Below are positions 26,195 through 33,759 of a stretch of DNA of 35,583 nucleotides, one piece after another. The position numbers and the translations under genes were made by a program. Origin of the DNA: an uncultured Anaerolineales bacterium (GTDB lineage Bacteria > Chloroflexota > Anaerolineae > Anaerolineales > Villigracilaceae); contig CALFXA010000091.1 of NCBI GenBank assembly GCA_937928015.1, positions 1-35,583 of the forward strand, given 5' to 3'. Numbering within the stretch: the stretch's first letter is position 1; every line of letters starts with the position of its first letter. The notes under the pieces are model-generated. The model was given only the letters and a program-made list of their open reading frames with translations, made no database searches and had not been told where the DNA came from.

Positions 26195-27142
26195 CTATAC
26201 CTTCTGCAATGCCTCGACATCGGCGGGATTCCCCAACGGAAGACCCGCGACCGACTCGTCAATGCGGCGGATCAACCCGAGCAGCACCACCCCGCTGCCC
26301 ATCTCGACGAAGGTCTGGATGCCCTGTCCGATCAGGAACTGCACCGACTCGGTCCAGCGCACGCGCGAGGTGAGCTGCGCCACCACGTCGGCGCGGAATT
26401 GGTCGGCGGTGGTCATCGGTTCGGCTTTGACGTTGCCGATAACAGGCGTCCTGGCACGGTGGAACGGCGTCGCCTTGACCGCCTCCTCGAACTCGGCCTG
26501 GATGGGCGCCATCAACGGCGAATGCGCCGCAATACTGACCGCCAGCGGGATGGCACGCTTGGCGCCTGCCGCCTTGGCCCCTGCGATGGCCCGCTCCACG
26601 GCGGCCTTCGCCCCCGAGATCACCACCTGCCCTGGACAGTTGTCGTTGGCCACCTGGACGATCTCGCCTTCCGTGCTGGCCTCCGCACAGACCTTGTCCA
26701 GCGTGGGGATGTCGAGGTTGAGCACAGCCGCCATGCCGCCTGGGGACATCTCGCCCGCACGCTTCATCAACTCGCCGCGCAGACGCACCAGCTTGATGCC
26801 GTCCTCGAAGGCCAGAGCACCAGCCGCCGTCAGCGCGGACAGTTCGCCGAGCGAATGTCCCGCCACGGAAACGGGTTTGAATTCAGGGAAAAGTTCGCAG
26901 AAAACGCGGTAGGCCGCCACAGAGTGGACGTACAGCGCGGGCTGGGTGTTGACCGTGTCGTTCAACTCCTCGGCAGGACCTTCCCACATCAGCTTCGAGA
27001 GGGAAAATCCAAGCACCGAATCAGCCTCTTCAAAGGTCTTTTGGGCGGCGAAATAAACGGCGGCCAGGTCGCGGCCCATGCCGACGGTCTGCGAGCCCTG
27101 GCCGGGGAAGACAAAAGCGGTGGTTTTCGGGTTCAGATTCAT
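26195..27142 (-). CDS. fabD: Malonyl-CoA-acyl carrier protein transacylase
   Basis: FabD loads malonyl groups from malonyl-CoA onto acyl carrier protein (EC 2.3.1.39) for fatty acid synthesis in the cytoplasm. The 315-residue protein has VFPGQGSQTVGMG (12-24), the GHSLGE nucleophile elbow (Ser97), the LVRLRGELM region with the malonyl-binding Arg122, and SIAAHSPLM with the catalytic His. AGAGGT lies seven bases before the ATG. rpmF lies 69 bases upstream on the same strand, an old pairing of rpmF with fatty acid genes seen in many bacteria (rpmF-plsX-fab). Confidence 0.97.
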   Translation of the reverse strand: MNLNPKTTAFVFPGQGSQTVGMGRDLAAVYFAAQKTFEEADSVLGFSLSKLMWEGPAEELNDTVNTQPALYVHSVAAYRVFCELFPEFKPVSVAGHSLGELSALTAAGALAFEDGIKLVRLRGELMKRAGEMSPGGMAAVLNLDIPTLDKVCAEASTEGEIVQVANDNCPGQVVISGAKAAVERAIAGAKAAGAKRAIPLAVSIAAHSPLMAPIQAEFEEAVKATPFHRARTPVIGNVKAEPMTTADQFRADVVAQLTSRVRWTESVQFLIGQGIQTFVEMGSGVVLLGLIRRIDESVAGLPLGNPADVEALQKV

Positions 27143-27169
27143 GTTAAGTACCTCTGGCGTTTAAACACA

Positions 27170-27196
27170 AACGGACCGCGTTGGTCACGGTCCGTT
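27170..27196 (-). terminator. Hairpin between rpmF and fabD
   Basis: Stem AACGGACCG/CGGTCCGTT (9 bp, 9-base loop), followed on the minus strand by TGTGTTTAAA. It may reduce read-through from rpmF into fabD. The tail is weak, so partial termination or a processing site are equally possible. Confidence 0.45.
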
Positions 27197-27211
27197 GAGG
27201 TTCTTGTGGAA

Positions 27212-27412
27212 CTAAGCGGCGGCTTTCTTTTCTTTCTTGACTTCCACCACTTCGCGGCCATCGTAGAAGCCACAGCTCGGGCACACGGTGTGCGGAAGGC
27301 GCATGGAACCGCAGTTCGAGCAGGCGACCAGGTTGCGGGCTTCCAACGCATCGTGCGCGCGGCGGCGGTCGCGGCGGCCCTTGGAATGTTTACGCTTTGG
27401 ATGAGGCGGCAT
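27212..27412 (-). CDS. rpmF: 50S ribosomal protein L32
   Basis: A 66-residue basic protein: MPPHPKRKHSKGRRDRRRAH at the N-terminus and a zinc ribbon CSNCG...CPSCG, the L32 form with four cysteines. The C-terminal KKEKKAAA tail is acidic/basic and variable. AAAGGAG lies seven bases before the ATG. It is the first gene of an rpmF-fabD pair. The leader carries a terminator-like hairpin (27440-27457), so expression may be attenuated. Confidence 0.96.
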   Translation of the reverse strand: MPPHPKRKHSKGRRDRRRAHDALEARNLVACSNCGSMRLPHTVCPSCGFYDGREVVEVKKEKKAAA

Positions 27413-27430
27413 GATCTTTCTCCTTTATGA

Positions 27431-27457
27431 CAAAAACATGCCGGGCAAACGCCCGGC
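27431..27457 (-). terminator. Terminator-like hairpin in the rpmF leader
   Basis: On the minus strand GCCGGGC/GCCCGGC with a GTTT loop is followed by ATGTTTTTG. It sits between the -10 box (27481-27486) and the rpmF ribosome site. It may be an attenuator; there is no upstream gene on this strand for it to terminate. Confidence 0.55.
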
Positions 27458-27480
27458 GGATTTCCAGACAAGCGGGCCAG

Positions 27481-27486
27481 ATTATA
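27481..27486 (-). promoter_or_regulatory. -10 box of the rpmF-fabD transcript
   Basis: A perfect minus-strand TATAAT. Start near 27474 gives a leader of about 60 bases that holds the terminator-like hairpin and AAAGGAG. Confidence 0.5.
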
Positions 27487-27574
27487 GCGGCATCAGGCGC
27501 AAGCGTCAAGGAAAATCGATGCGTTTTCCTTAAGGAAGCGCGGAATTACTCTCCCCACTCAAAGGTCAACATAG

Positions 27575-27580
27575 TACAAT
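27575..27580 (+). promoter_or_regulatory. -10 box of the PP2C-channel operon (leaderless)
   Basis: TACAAT lies seven bases before the ATG at 27588 and there is no ribosome binding site, so the transcript probably begins at or next to the start codon. Confidence 0.5.
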
Positions 27581-27587
27581 CACCTGC

Positions 27588-28307
27588 ATGGAAGTACAGA
27601 TCGCGGTTGCCAAGGTCAACAAGTATGCGGTCTCCGAAAGCGGAGACACGCTGGAGGTCGTGGAGCGGCCCAATGGTGGACTCTCGGTGGTGCTGGCCGA
27701 CGGTCAGACCAGCGGACGGGGCGCCAAGGCTGTCTCGCTGATGGTGGTCCGCAAGGTGATCGGCCTGCTGGCCGAAGGCGTGCGCGACGGCGCCGCCGCC
27801 CGCGCCGCATCGGATGCGCTCTTCACCGAGAAACAGGGCAAGGTCACCAGCACGCTCAACATTGTCTCAGTGGATATGTTGACCGAGACCATCGTCCTGA
27901 CCCGCAACAACCCGTCACCCATGTACATCTGCCGCGGCGAACGGGTGGATTGCCTGTGCGAGGACAGCGTCTCGCTGGGTACCTTGCGTAATGTGCGCCC
28001 GCTCATCTCGGAACTTGAACTCCAGCCCGGACTGATGGTCGTGGTCTACACCGACGGCCTGACCCACGCAGGCGAGCGGCGCGGCCATCCCATGGACGTG
28101 GGCGAGACCATCCGCTCGGTCCTCGAAGAACAAAATCCCTCTCCGCAGGAACTGGCCGACGCGCTGCTGTCCCACGCCGTGCGCCTGGACGAGAACCGCC
28201 CCGCCGACGACATCTCGGTGGTGGTCATCGCGGTCAAGCGCCGCAACGGAGATGACGTCCGCCGCATGACGGTGCGGCTGCCCATCCAGGCAAGGCGGCT
28301 GGGATGA
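27588..28307 (+). CDS. PP2C/SpoIIE-type serine phosphatase
   Basis: A 239-residue protein of the SpoIIE/PP2C family. Metal-binding aspartates sit in VVLADGQTSGRGAK (about 40), YTDGLTHAG and the terminal RPADDISVVVIAV. The stretch TSTLNIVSVDMLTETIVLTRNNPSPMYICR is the central beta-sheet of such phosphatases. No N-terminal sensor domain is attached, so it is a stand-alone catalytic domain. Members often dephosphorylate anti-sigma antagonists. Its stop overlaps the start of the channel-like gene (ATGA, 28304-28307), suggesting coupled expression and maybe a common regulatory job. Confidence 0.85.
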   Translation: MEVQIAVAKVNKYAVSESGDTLEVVERPNGGLSVVLADGQTSGRGAKAVSLMVVRKVIGLLAEGVRDGAAARAASDALFTEKQGKVTSTLNIVSVDMLTETIVLTRNNPSPMYICRGERVDCLCEDSVSLGTLRNVRPLISELELQPGLMVVVYTDGLTHAGERRGHPMDVGETIRSVLEEQNPSPQELADALLSHAVRLDENRPADDISVVVIAVKRRNGDDVRRMTVRLPIQARRLG

Positions 28308-29344
28308 AGACGAAGAAGTCGAGGTTCCGCCAGTGGAAAGCCTCCTGGCGGGATACGGTCATCCTGCTGGGCGAGTTCCGCATGCCACTGCTGCTGTTCA
28401 CCGTCGCCATGCTGGGCGGCGGATTGCTCTATAAGTGGCTGTCGGCCATGGTCGGCGAATCCACTTCGGGCTACGCGGAAGCGGTTTACACCGTCCTGAC
28501 CGCCACCTTTCTCCAGCCCATCGGGGAGTTCCCCCACCACCCCGCCTTACAGATCTTCCACTTTATCATGCCCATCTTCGGCATCAGCATCCTCGCACAG
28601 GGATTGGCCGATTTTGGGAGCCTGCTTTTCAACCGCCGCGCGCGGAACAAGGAATGGGAAATGGCTGTCGCATCCACCCTGAACAAACATATCGTCCTGG
28701 TCGGCCTGGGCCACCTGGGTTACCGCATCGCCTCGAAATTGCACGAGATGGGCGAGAACATGGTCATCATTGAGTACAAGGCCGAGGCTGACGCCGTGGA
28801 AAGAATGCACAGCCTCGGCATCCCCGTCATCCCCGATGACGCCACCCGCCAGATGGCGCTGGAGGCGGCCAACATCAAGGACGCACGCGCCATCATCCTG
28901 GCCAGCCAGAACGACGCCATGAACCTGCAAATTGCGCTCAAGGCCCGCAGCCTCAACCCGAACATCCAGGTGGTGGTACGCATCTTCGACGAGGATTTCG
29001 CCCACGCCTTGCAGGAGCAATTCGGATTCAACGCCATGAGCGCCACTGAGATGGCCGCTCCGCTCTTCGCCGCCGCCGCCGCGGGAGCCGACGTCTCCAG
29101 CCCGATCTCGGTCGAGGGACAGCAGCTCAGTCTGGCGCGGATGGTCATCCAGCCGCACTCCGAATTGGCCGACAAGACCGTCGGCTTCGTCGAGGACAAC
29201 TATCACCTTAACATTGTCTTCCTGCGCCGCGATCATCACTCGCACATGCATCCGACCGACTCGCACCCTCTCGAAGCGGGCGACACACTGGTGGTGTTGG
29301 GCGGCCCCGACGAGTTGAGCCACCTCATGCACGACAATGAGTGA
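28304..29344 (+). CDS. RCK/TrkA-N domain ion channel-like protein with atypical pore
   Basis: A 346-residue membrane protein. TM1 about 24-46, pore-helix region AEAVYTVLTATFLQPIGEFP (59-77), TM2 about 81-103. Then an RCK/TrkA-N Rossmann domain from about 128 (HIVLVGLGHLGYRIASKL, IIEYKAEAD, PVIPDDATRQMAL) and a TrkA-C domain from about 260. This is the MthK-like layout. But where K+ channels have T-x-GYGD the sequence reads FLQPIGEFP, so the potassium filter is not conserved. It may conduct other ions, or sense only. It is translationally coupled to the phosphatase gene in front and overlaps the next gene by 8 bases. Confidence 0.85.
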   Translation: MKTKKSRFRQWKASWRDTVILLGEFRMPLLLFTVAMLGGGLLYKWLSAMVGESTSGYAEAVYTVLTATFLQPIGEFPHHPALQIFHFIMPIFGISILAQGLADFGSLLFNRRARNKEWEMAVASTLNKHIVLVGLGHLGYRIASKLHEMGENMVIIEYKAEADAVERMHSLGIPVIPDDATRQMALEAANIKDARAIILASQNDAMNLQIALKARSLNPNIQVVVRIFDEDFAHALQEQFGFNAMSATEMAAPLFAAAAAGADVSSPISVEGQQLSLARMVIQPHSELADKTVGFVEDNYHLNIVFLRRDHHSHMHPTDSHPLEAGDTLVVLGGPDELSHLMHDNE

Positions 29345-29735
29345 CTCTTCGCAACGCCCCTCGCCCGACGAACCTCCCAGTCGCCGCCGACCGCTGATCG
29401 GCGTGGTCGGCCCGTGCGGCTCGGGCAAATCCACCCTCATCGCGCAGCTCGAACCGCGCGGCTATCCCTGCCGCCACATCGCGCAGGAACATTCCTACGT
29501 CAAGGATATGTGGCAGCGCATCAGCCATCCCGACCTGCTCATCTTCCTCGACGCCTCTTTCCCCATCAGCACCGACCGCCGAAAATTAAACTGGTTCGAA
29601 AGCGACCATGCCGAACAGCAGCGACGGCTATCGCACGCGCGCCAGCACGCCGACCTGATCGTGGACACGGACACACTAACCCCCGACCAGGTGCTGGACC
29701 TCGTGCTGGCCTTCCTCGAAGGATACACCCCATGA
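29337..29735 (+). CDS. Small P-loop ATPase/kinase-like protein
   Basis: A 132-residue protein: a disordered, charged N-terminus, then Walker A GPCGSGKST (about 25-33), HIAQEHSYVKDMWQ, and a Walker B-like LLIFLDASFP, followed by LIVDTDTLTPDQVLDLVLAF at the end. The size and pattern (RHIAQEHSYVKDMWQRISHPDLLIFLD) resemble a nucleoside-kinase-like P-loop domain. A lid is hinted by RRKLNWFESDHAEQQRRLSHAR. The substrate is unknown. The ATG overlaps the end of the channel-like gene, and its own stop overlaps the peptidase start (ATGA, 29732-29735). Confidence 0.8.
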   Translation: MSDSSQRPSPDEPPSRRRPLIGVVGPCGSGKSTLIAQLEPRGYPCRHIAQEHSYVKDMWQRISHPDLLIFLDASFPISTDRRKLNWFESDHAEQQRRLSHARQHADLIVDTDTLTPDQVLDLVLAFLEGYTP

Positions 29736-31231
29736 AACGCCTCCTCTCCCTGTGCCTGACCCTCAGCCTGTTGGCCGTTGCCTGCGGATTCCTGACACCC
29801 CAGCCTGCTCCCGTTTCCCCCGTCCCACCGACGGCTTCTCCGCAAATTCCCGCCTCTCCGACCCCTTCCTCCCCCCGCGCCGCCTTCCGCGATGGACTCG
29901 TCCAGGCCGACCAAGCCATCCTCGACGGACTCCAGGGCGCGAGCGAATACCAACTGACCCTCACCCTCGCCGCGGACCTGCTCAGTTTGGACGGGCAAGA
30001 GACTATTCACTACACGAATACTGAGGAAGTACCGTTGGACAAGATCGAATTGCGTCTCTTCCCCAACCTGCTCGGCGGGCAGATGACCGTCTCGAACATC
30101 CGCGTGGACGACGCATCTGTCTCGCCTCAGTTCGGGCTAAACGACAGCTTGCTGATCGTGCTACTGAACCCATCGCTCAAACCAGGCCAAAGCGTCACCC
30201 TTTCGATGGATTTCGGCGTAACCCTCCCCAGCACCGTGGACCAGGTCAACTACGGCGTACTAGCCTACGCCGAGGATGTGCTGGCCCTGGCACACGCCTA
30301 CCCGATGGTGGCGGTCTACAATGAAGAGGGTTGGAATGCCGAGGTCCCGCCGCCCTCGGGCGACCTCACTTTCTCGGACATGTCCTTCTTTACGGTCACA
30401 GTCCGTGCGCCCAAGGATCTGGTGTTGGTCGCCGTCGGACGCGAGGCCAGCCGTCAGGTCGAGGGCGACCAACAGGTGGTGACCTACGAGGCGGGTCCCG
30501 TGCGGGATTTCTATCTGGCGGCCAGCTCTGCCTATGAGGTGGTCAGCCGTCAGGTCGGCGAGACGACCGTCAACTTCTATGCTCCGCACGACCTGCGCAG
30601 CGGCGCACAGGCCGGGCTGGATGTGGCCGTCCGCGCTCTCGAAGATTTCAGCGCCCGTTACGCGCCCTACCCCTATACCGAACTGGACCTGGTGGCCACG
30701 CCCACGCTGGCGCTGGGCATCGAATACCCAGGCATGATTGCCATCAACCAGCGCATCTTGGAACCCGATCATCGCTTCCTCGAAGGGACGGTGGCGCACG
30801 AGGTCGGCCATCAATGGTTCTACAACCTGGTCGGCAACGACCAACTCGACCATCCCTGGCTGGACGAGTCGCTGACGCAATTCGTCACGCTCGAATACTT
30901 TTTCGACGAATATGGCTCACAGGGGTATCAGGGCTATCGCGAGTCGCTCACGAACCGCTGGGACCAGATCAATGATGAAGCCATCCCCATCGGCCTGCCC
31001 GTGGCGAGTTACAGCGACCAGGAATACAGCGCCATCGTCTACGGGCGCGGACCGCTGTTCTTCGAGGCGCTCAAGAACCAGATGGGCGGCGAGGCCTTCG
31101 ATTCTTTCCTGCGGGATTACACCGTCAGCTATTCGTGGGGTATCGCCACACCCGATGGGCTAAAATCGCTGGCCGAACGTCACTGTAACTGCGACCTGAC
31201 CCCATTGTTCGAGGAGTGGGTGAACCCGTAA
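29732..31231 (+). CDS. M1-family metallopeptidase, lipoprotein
   Basis: A 499-residue lipoprotein. Signal helix with lipobox AVAC, then a Pro/Thr-rich linker to about residue 50. An N-terminal beta-sandwich domain precedes the catalytic domain. Zinc ligands fit HEXXH-X18-E: His356, His360, Glu379, with catalytic Glu357, in VAHEVGHQWFYNLVG and HPWLDESLTQFVTLEYF. The exopeptidase GxMEN loop is replaced by GIEYPGM near residue 329-335, so aminopeptidase activity is not certain. A Tyr in YSAIVYGRGPLFFEAL could be the transition-state Tyr. The gene begins with an ATGA overlap with the P-loop protein. Expected outside the cell membrane; substrate unknown. Confidence 0.88.
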   Translation: MKRLLSLCLTLSLLAVACGFLTPQPAPVSPVPPTASPQIPASPTPSSPRAAFRDGLVQADQAILDGLQGASEYQLTLTLAADLLSLDGQETIHYTNTEEVPLDKIELRLFPNLLGGQMTVSNIRVDDASVSPQFGLNDSLLIVLLNPSLKPGQSVTLSMDFGVTLPSTVDQVNYGVLAYAEDVLALAHAYPMVAVYNEEGWNAEVPPPSGDLTFSDMSFFTVTVRAPKDLVLVAVGREASRQVEGDQQVVTYEAGPVRDFYLAASSAYEVVSRQVGETTVNFYAPHDLRSGAQAGLDVAVRALEDFSARYAPYPYTELDLVATPTLALGIEYPGMIAINQRILEPDHRFLEGTVAHEVGHQWFYNLVGNDQLDHPWLDESLTQFVTLEYFFDEYGSQGYQGYRESLTNRWDQINDEAIPIGLPVASYSDQEYSAIVYGRGPLFFEALKNQMGGEAFDSFLRDYTVSYSWGIATPDGLKSLAERHCNCDLTPLFEEWVNP

Positions 31232-31290
31232 GACAAACCCTCCCATTTCTGGTTACAAAAATCATCCTACCCGCCCCTTATCAAAGGGAG

Positions 31291-31296
31291 TATAAT
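31291..31296 (+). promoter_or_regulatory. -10 box of secDF
   Basis: A perfect TATAAT, 47 bases before the secD ATG. The predicted start near 31303 is just upstream of a GC-rich hairpin at 31306-31320. No convincing -35 is seen. Confidence 0.5.
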
Positions 31297-31305
31297 CATG
31301 CGGCG

Positions 31306-31327
31306 CCAGCCCAGGGCTGGTATTTTT
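31306..31327 (+). terminator. Terminator-like hairpin upstream of secD
   Basis: CCAGCC/GGCTGG stem with a 3-base loop (31306-31320), then TATTTTT. It may end transcription of the preceding peptidase operon or act in the secD leader. Confidence 0.5.
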
Positions 31328-31343
31328 ATGGACGGAGTGCAGC

Positions 31344-32687
31344 ATGAATCGTAACCGCAACCTATGGTTGATCCTCATTCTGTTGCTGACGGTCTTCTCC
31401 ACGTGGGTCGCCTTCAGCAATCGAATCTTGATCGTCAACCCCATCACGAAAGAAACCATGATCGACCGCAACGTGGCCGTGAAACTGGGCCTCGACCTGC
31501 GCGGCGGCCTGCAGGCCTTGCTCGAAGCGGATGTCCCCGCAGATCGAGTCATCGCTGCGGATGAAATGGGCAACACCAAGACCATTCTGGAAAACCGCGC
31601 CAACGGCCTGGGCGTGAGCGAAGTGGTCATGCAGGTGGCGGGTGACCGCCGCATCGTGGCCGAGTTCCCGGGCGTGAGCGATCCCGAGGCGGTGGTGGCT
31701 GCCCTGAAGCAGACCGCCCTGCTCGAATTCGTGGACATGGGCGACACCCCCGTCAAACCGGGCGAGACCGTCGTCACCGATACGGACGCCACCCAGGCCA
31801 CCGAAGGCCAGCAGGTCTATCACACCGTGATGACAGGCGCCGCACTCGACACCGTTTCAGTGGGACAGAACAGCGTCGGCGGCACCTACGCAATCAGCTT
31901 CACCCTCAAAACAGACGCCACTCAGATCTTCGCCGATTACACCACGGCCAACGTGGGCAAGTACCTCGGCATCGTGCTCGACAAGAAAGTCATCTCGGCT
32001 CCCACCGTCAGCACCCCCATCACTGGTGGACAAGGTCAAATCTCCGGCAGCTTCACCTACGAAAGCGCCAACACCCTGGCCATCCAGTTGCGCTCGGGCT
32101 CGCTGCCCGTGCCAGTCAAGGTGGTGGAAAGCCGCACGGTCGGCCCCACACTCGGTGAAGAGTCAGTGCGCAAGAGCGTGCTGGCAGGCGCCATCGGTCT
32201 GGCCGTGGTCATCCTGTTCATGGCCTTCAACTACCGCCTGCCTGGCATCATCGCCGACCTGGCGCTGATCGTGTACGCCCTGGTCTCGTTGATGCTGTTC
32301 AAGCTGATCCCCGTCACGTTGACACTGCCTGGCATCGCGGGTTTCATCTTAAGCATCGGTATGGCCGTGGATGCGAACGTGCTGATCTTCGAGCGTCTCA
32401 AAGAGGAACTGCGCGCAGGCCGCACCCTGAGTCAGGCCATCGACCTGGCCTGGAGCCGCGCCTGGCCGTCCATCCGTGACTCGAACATCTCCACGCTCAT
32501 TACCTGCGCCATCCTGTTCCTGTTCGGCAACACCTTTGGCGCCAGCATGGTCAAGGGTTTCTCGGTGACCCTGGCGTTGGGCGTGCTCGTCTCGCTTTTC
32601 ACCGCCATCAACGTCACCCGCACCTTCCTGCACACCGCGCTGGATAACCTCAAGCTCGGCGGGCATCAGTCCTGGTTCGGCCTGTAG
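31344..32687 (+). CDS. secD: Protein translocase subunit SecD
   Basis: SecD with SecF uses the proton-motive force to pull secreted proteins out of the SecYEG channel. The 447-residue protein has TM1 (about 7-25), the LGLDLRGG motif near residue 50, a periplasmic P1 domain with a GERVVAEFPGV-type strand, and a C-terminal block of five TM helices (from about 270), containing GFILSIGMAVDANVLIFER and SNISTLITCAILFLFG, where conserved polar residues carry protons. AGTGCAGC precedes the ATG. The P1 region is compact, with the 40-residue loop DTPVKPGETVVTDTDATQA. secF follows after 17 bases. Confidence 0.97.
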   Translation: MNRNRNLWLILILLLTVFSTWVAFSNRILIVNPITKETMIDRNVAVKLGLDLRGGLQALLEADVPADRVIAADEMGNTKTILENRANGLGVSEVVMQVAGDRRIVAEFPGVSDPEAVVAALKQTALLEFVDMGDTPVKPGETVVTDTDATQATEGQQVYHTVMTGAALDTVSVGQNSVGGTYAISFTLKTDATQIFADYTTANVGKYLGIVLDKKVISAPTVSTPITGGQGQISGSFTYESANTLAIQLRSGSLPVPVKVVESRTVGPTLGEESVRKSVLAGAIGLAVVILFMAFNYRLPGIIADLALIVYALVSLMLFKLIPVTLTLPGIAGFILSIGMAVDANVLIFERLKEELRAGRTLSQAIDLAWSRAWPSIRDSNISTLITCAILFLFGNTFGASMVKGFSVTLALGVLVSLFTAINVTRTFLHTALDNLKLGGHQSWFGL

Positions 32688-32704
32688 GAGCGGAGGAAGC
32701 AAAC

Positions 32705-33664
32705 ATGAATATCATCAAGAATCGCTACTGGTACTTTCTCATCTCGCTGATCGTGATCATCCCGGGCCTGATCTTCCTGGGCCTGCACTGGGCACAGAAC
32801 CCCGATGTGGGTCCCCTGCCGATGGGCATCGATTTCCGCGGCGGCTCACTGTTCGAGGTCCAGTTCGCGGGCACGCGCCCTTCAGCGGAGCAAATCAACG
32901 CCCTGTACGGTGAATTCTCCACCGATGCGGAACCCATCACGGACCCCGTCATCCAACCGCTGGGCGAGGACTCCTATTCCATCCGCTCGAAGACCATGAG
33001 CGACGAGACCAAGGGCAAGATGGTGACCGAAATGGAATCCCGCTTCGGGTCCAAGGTGACCGTGCTGAACTTCACCTCGGTCAGCGCAGCGGTCGGCGCG
33101 GAAGTGGCTCAGGCCGCCTCCATCGCCATCCTGGTCGCGGCTATTGCCATCCTCGGCTACATCTGGCTGGCCTTCCGCGGCGTGGAGCATTCCTTCCGCT
33201 ACGGCGTGGCCGCCATCATCGCCATGCTGCACGACGTGTTCGTGGTGCTGGGCGTCGAGGCCATGCTGGGATACTTCCTCGGCTGGGAGGCGGACGCGCT
33301 CTTCCTGACCGCCCTGCTGACGGTCATCGGTTTCTCGGTGCACGATACCATCGTGGTGTTCGACCGCGTGCGCGAAAACTCGCGCATTTACCGCCGCCTC
33401 AATTACGAGACCCTGGTCAATCACTCCATCGTGCAGACACTCGACCGCTCGATCACCACACAGTTGACGGTCATGTTCACGCTGACAGCCCTGGTGCTGT
33501 TCGGCGGCGACAGCATCCGCCACTTCGTGGTCATCCTGCTGGTGGGTATCTTCAGCGGCACCTACTCCTCCATCTTCAACGCGGCCCCCATCCTGGTGGT
33601 GTGGGAGAACCGCGAGTGGAAGACCTGGTTCAAGAAGAAAGACGAACTCGCTCCGCTCCCGTAA
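32705..33664 (+). CDS. secF: Protein translocase subunit SecF
   Basis: A 319-residue membrane partner of SecD. TM1 (about 9-28), then GIDFRGGSLFEVQF, a periplasmic loop, and five TM helices from about residue 135. The conserved VIGFSVHDTIVVFDRVREN and LNRSITTQLTVMFT-like (LDRSITTQ) stretches are visible. GGAGG precedes the ATG. The transcript ends at a strong terminator 10 bases after the stop. It acts with SecD and SecYEG in the membrane and helps export the many secreted proteins of this locus. Confidence 0.97.
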   Translation: MNIIKNRYWYFLISLIVIIPGLIFLGLHWAQNPDVGPLPMGIDFRGGSLFEVQFAGTRPSAEQINALYGEFSTDAEPITDPVIQPLGEDSYSIRSKTMSDETKGKMVTEMESRFGSKVTVLNFTSVSAAVGAEVAQAASIAILVAAIAILGYIWLAFRGVEHSFRYGVAAIIAMLHDVFVVLGVEAMLGYFLGWEADALFLTALLTVIGFSVHDTIVVFDRVRENSRIYRRLNYETLVNHSIVQTLDRSITTQLTVMFTLTALVLFGGDSIRHFVVILLVGIFSGTYSSIFNAAPILVVWENREWKTWFKKKDELAPLP

Positions 33665-33673
33665 GCGAAATGC

Positions 33674-33705
33674 AAAAGCCGACGCAGTGATGCGTCGGCT
33701 TTTTT
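33674..33705 (+). terminator. Rho-independent terminator of secDF
   Basis: 13-bp stem AAAAGCCGACGCA/TGCGTCGGCTTTT (33674-33686 with 33691-33703), GTGA loop, T run to 33705. The convergent sulP stop is 54 bases further. Confidence 0.93.
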
Positions 33706-33759
33706 GATTCTTGTTGCAGCTTTACAGATGTCCAGAATCCCGCTTCTGGACTCCACCAA

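Noticed and set aside
29414..29731. N-terminal extension of the M1 peptidase frame
   Set aside because: It overlaps the P-loop protein in another frame; the lipoprotein signal begins at 29732.
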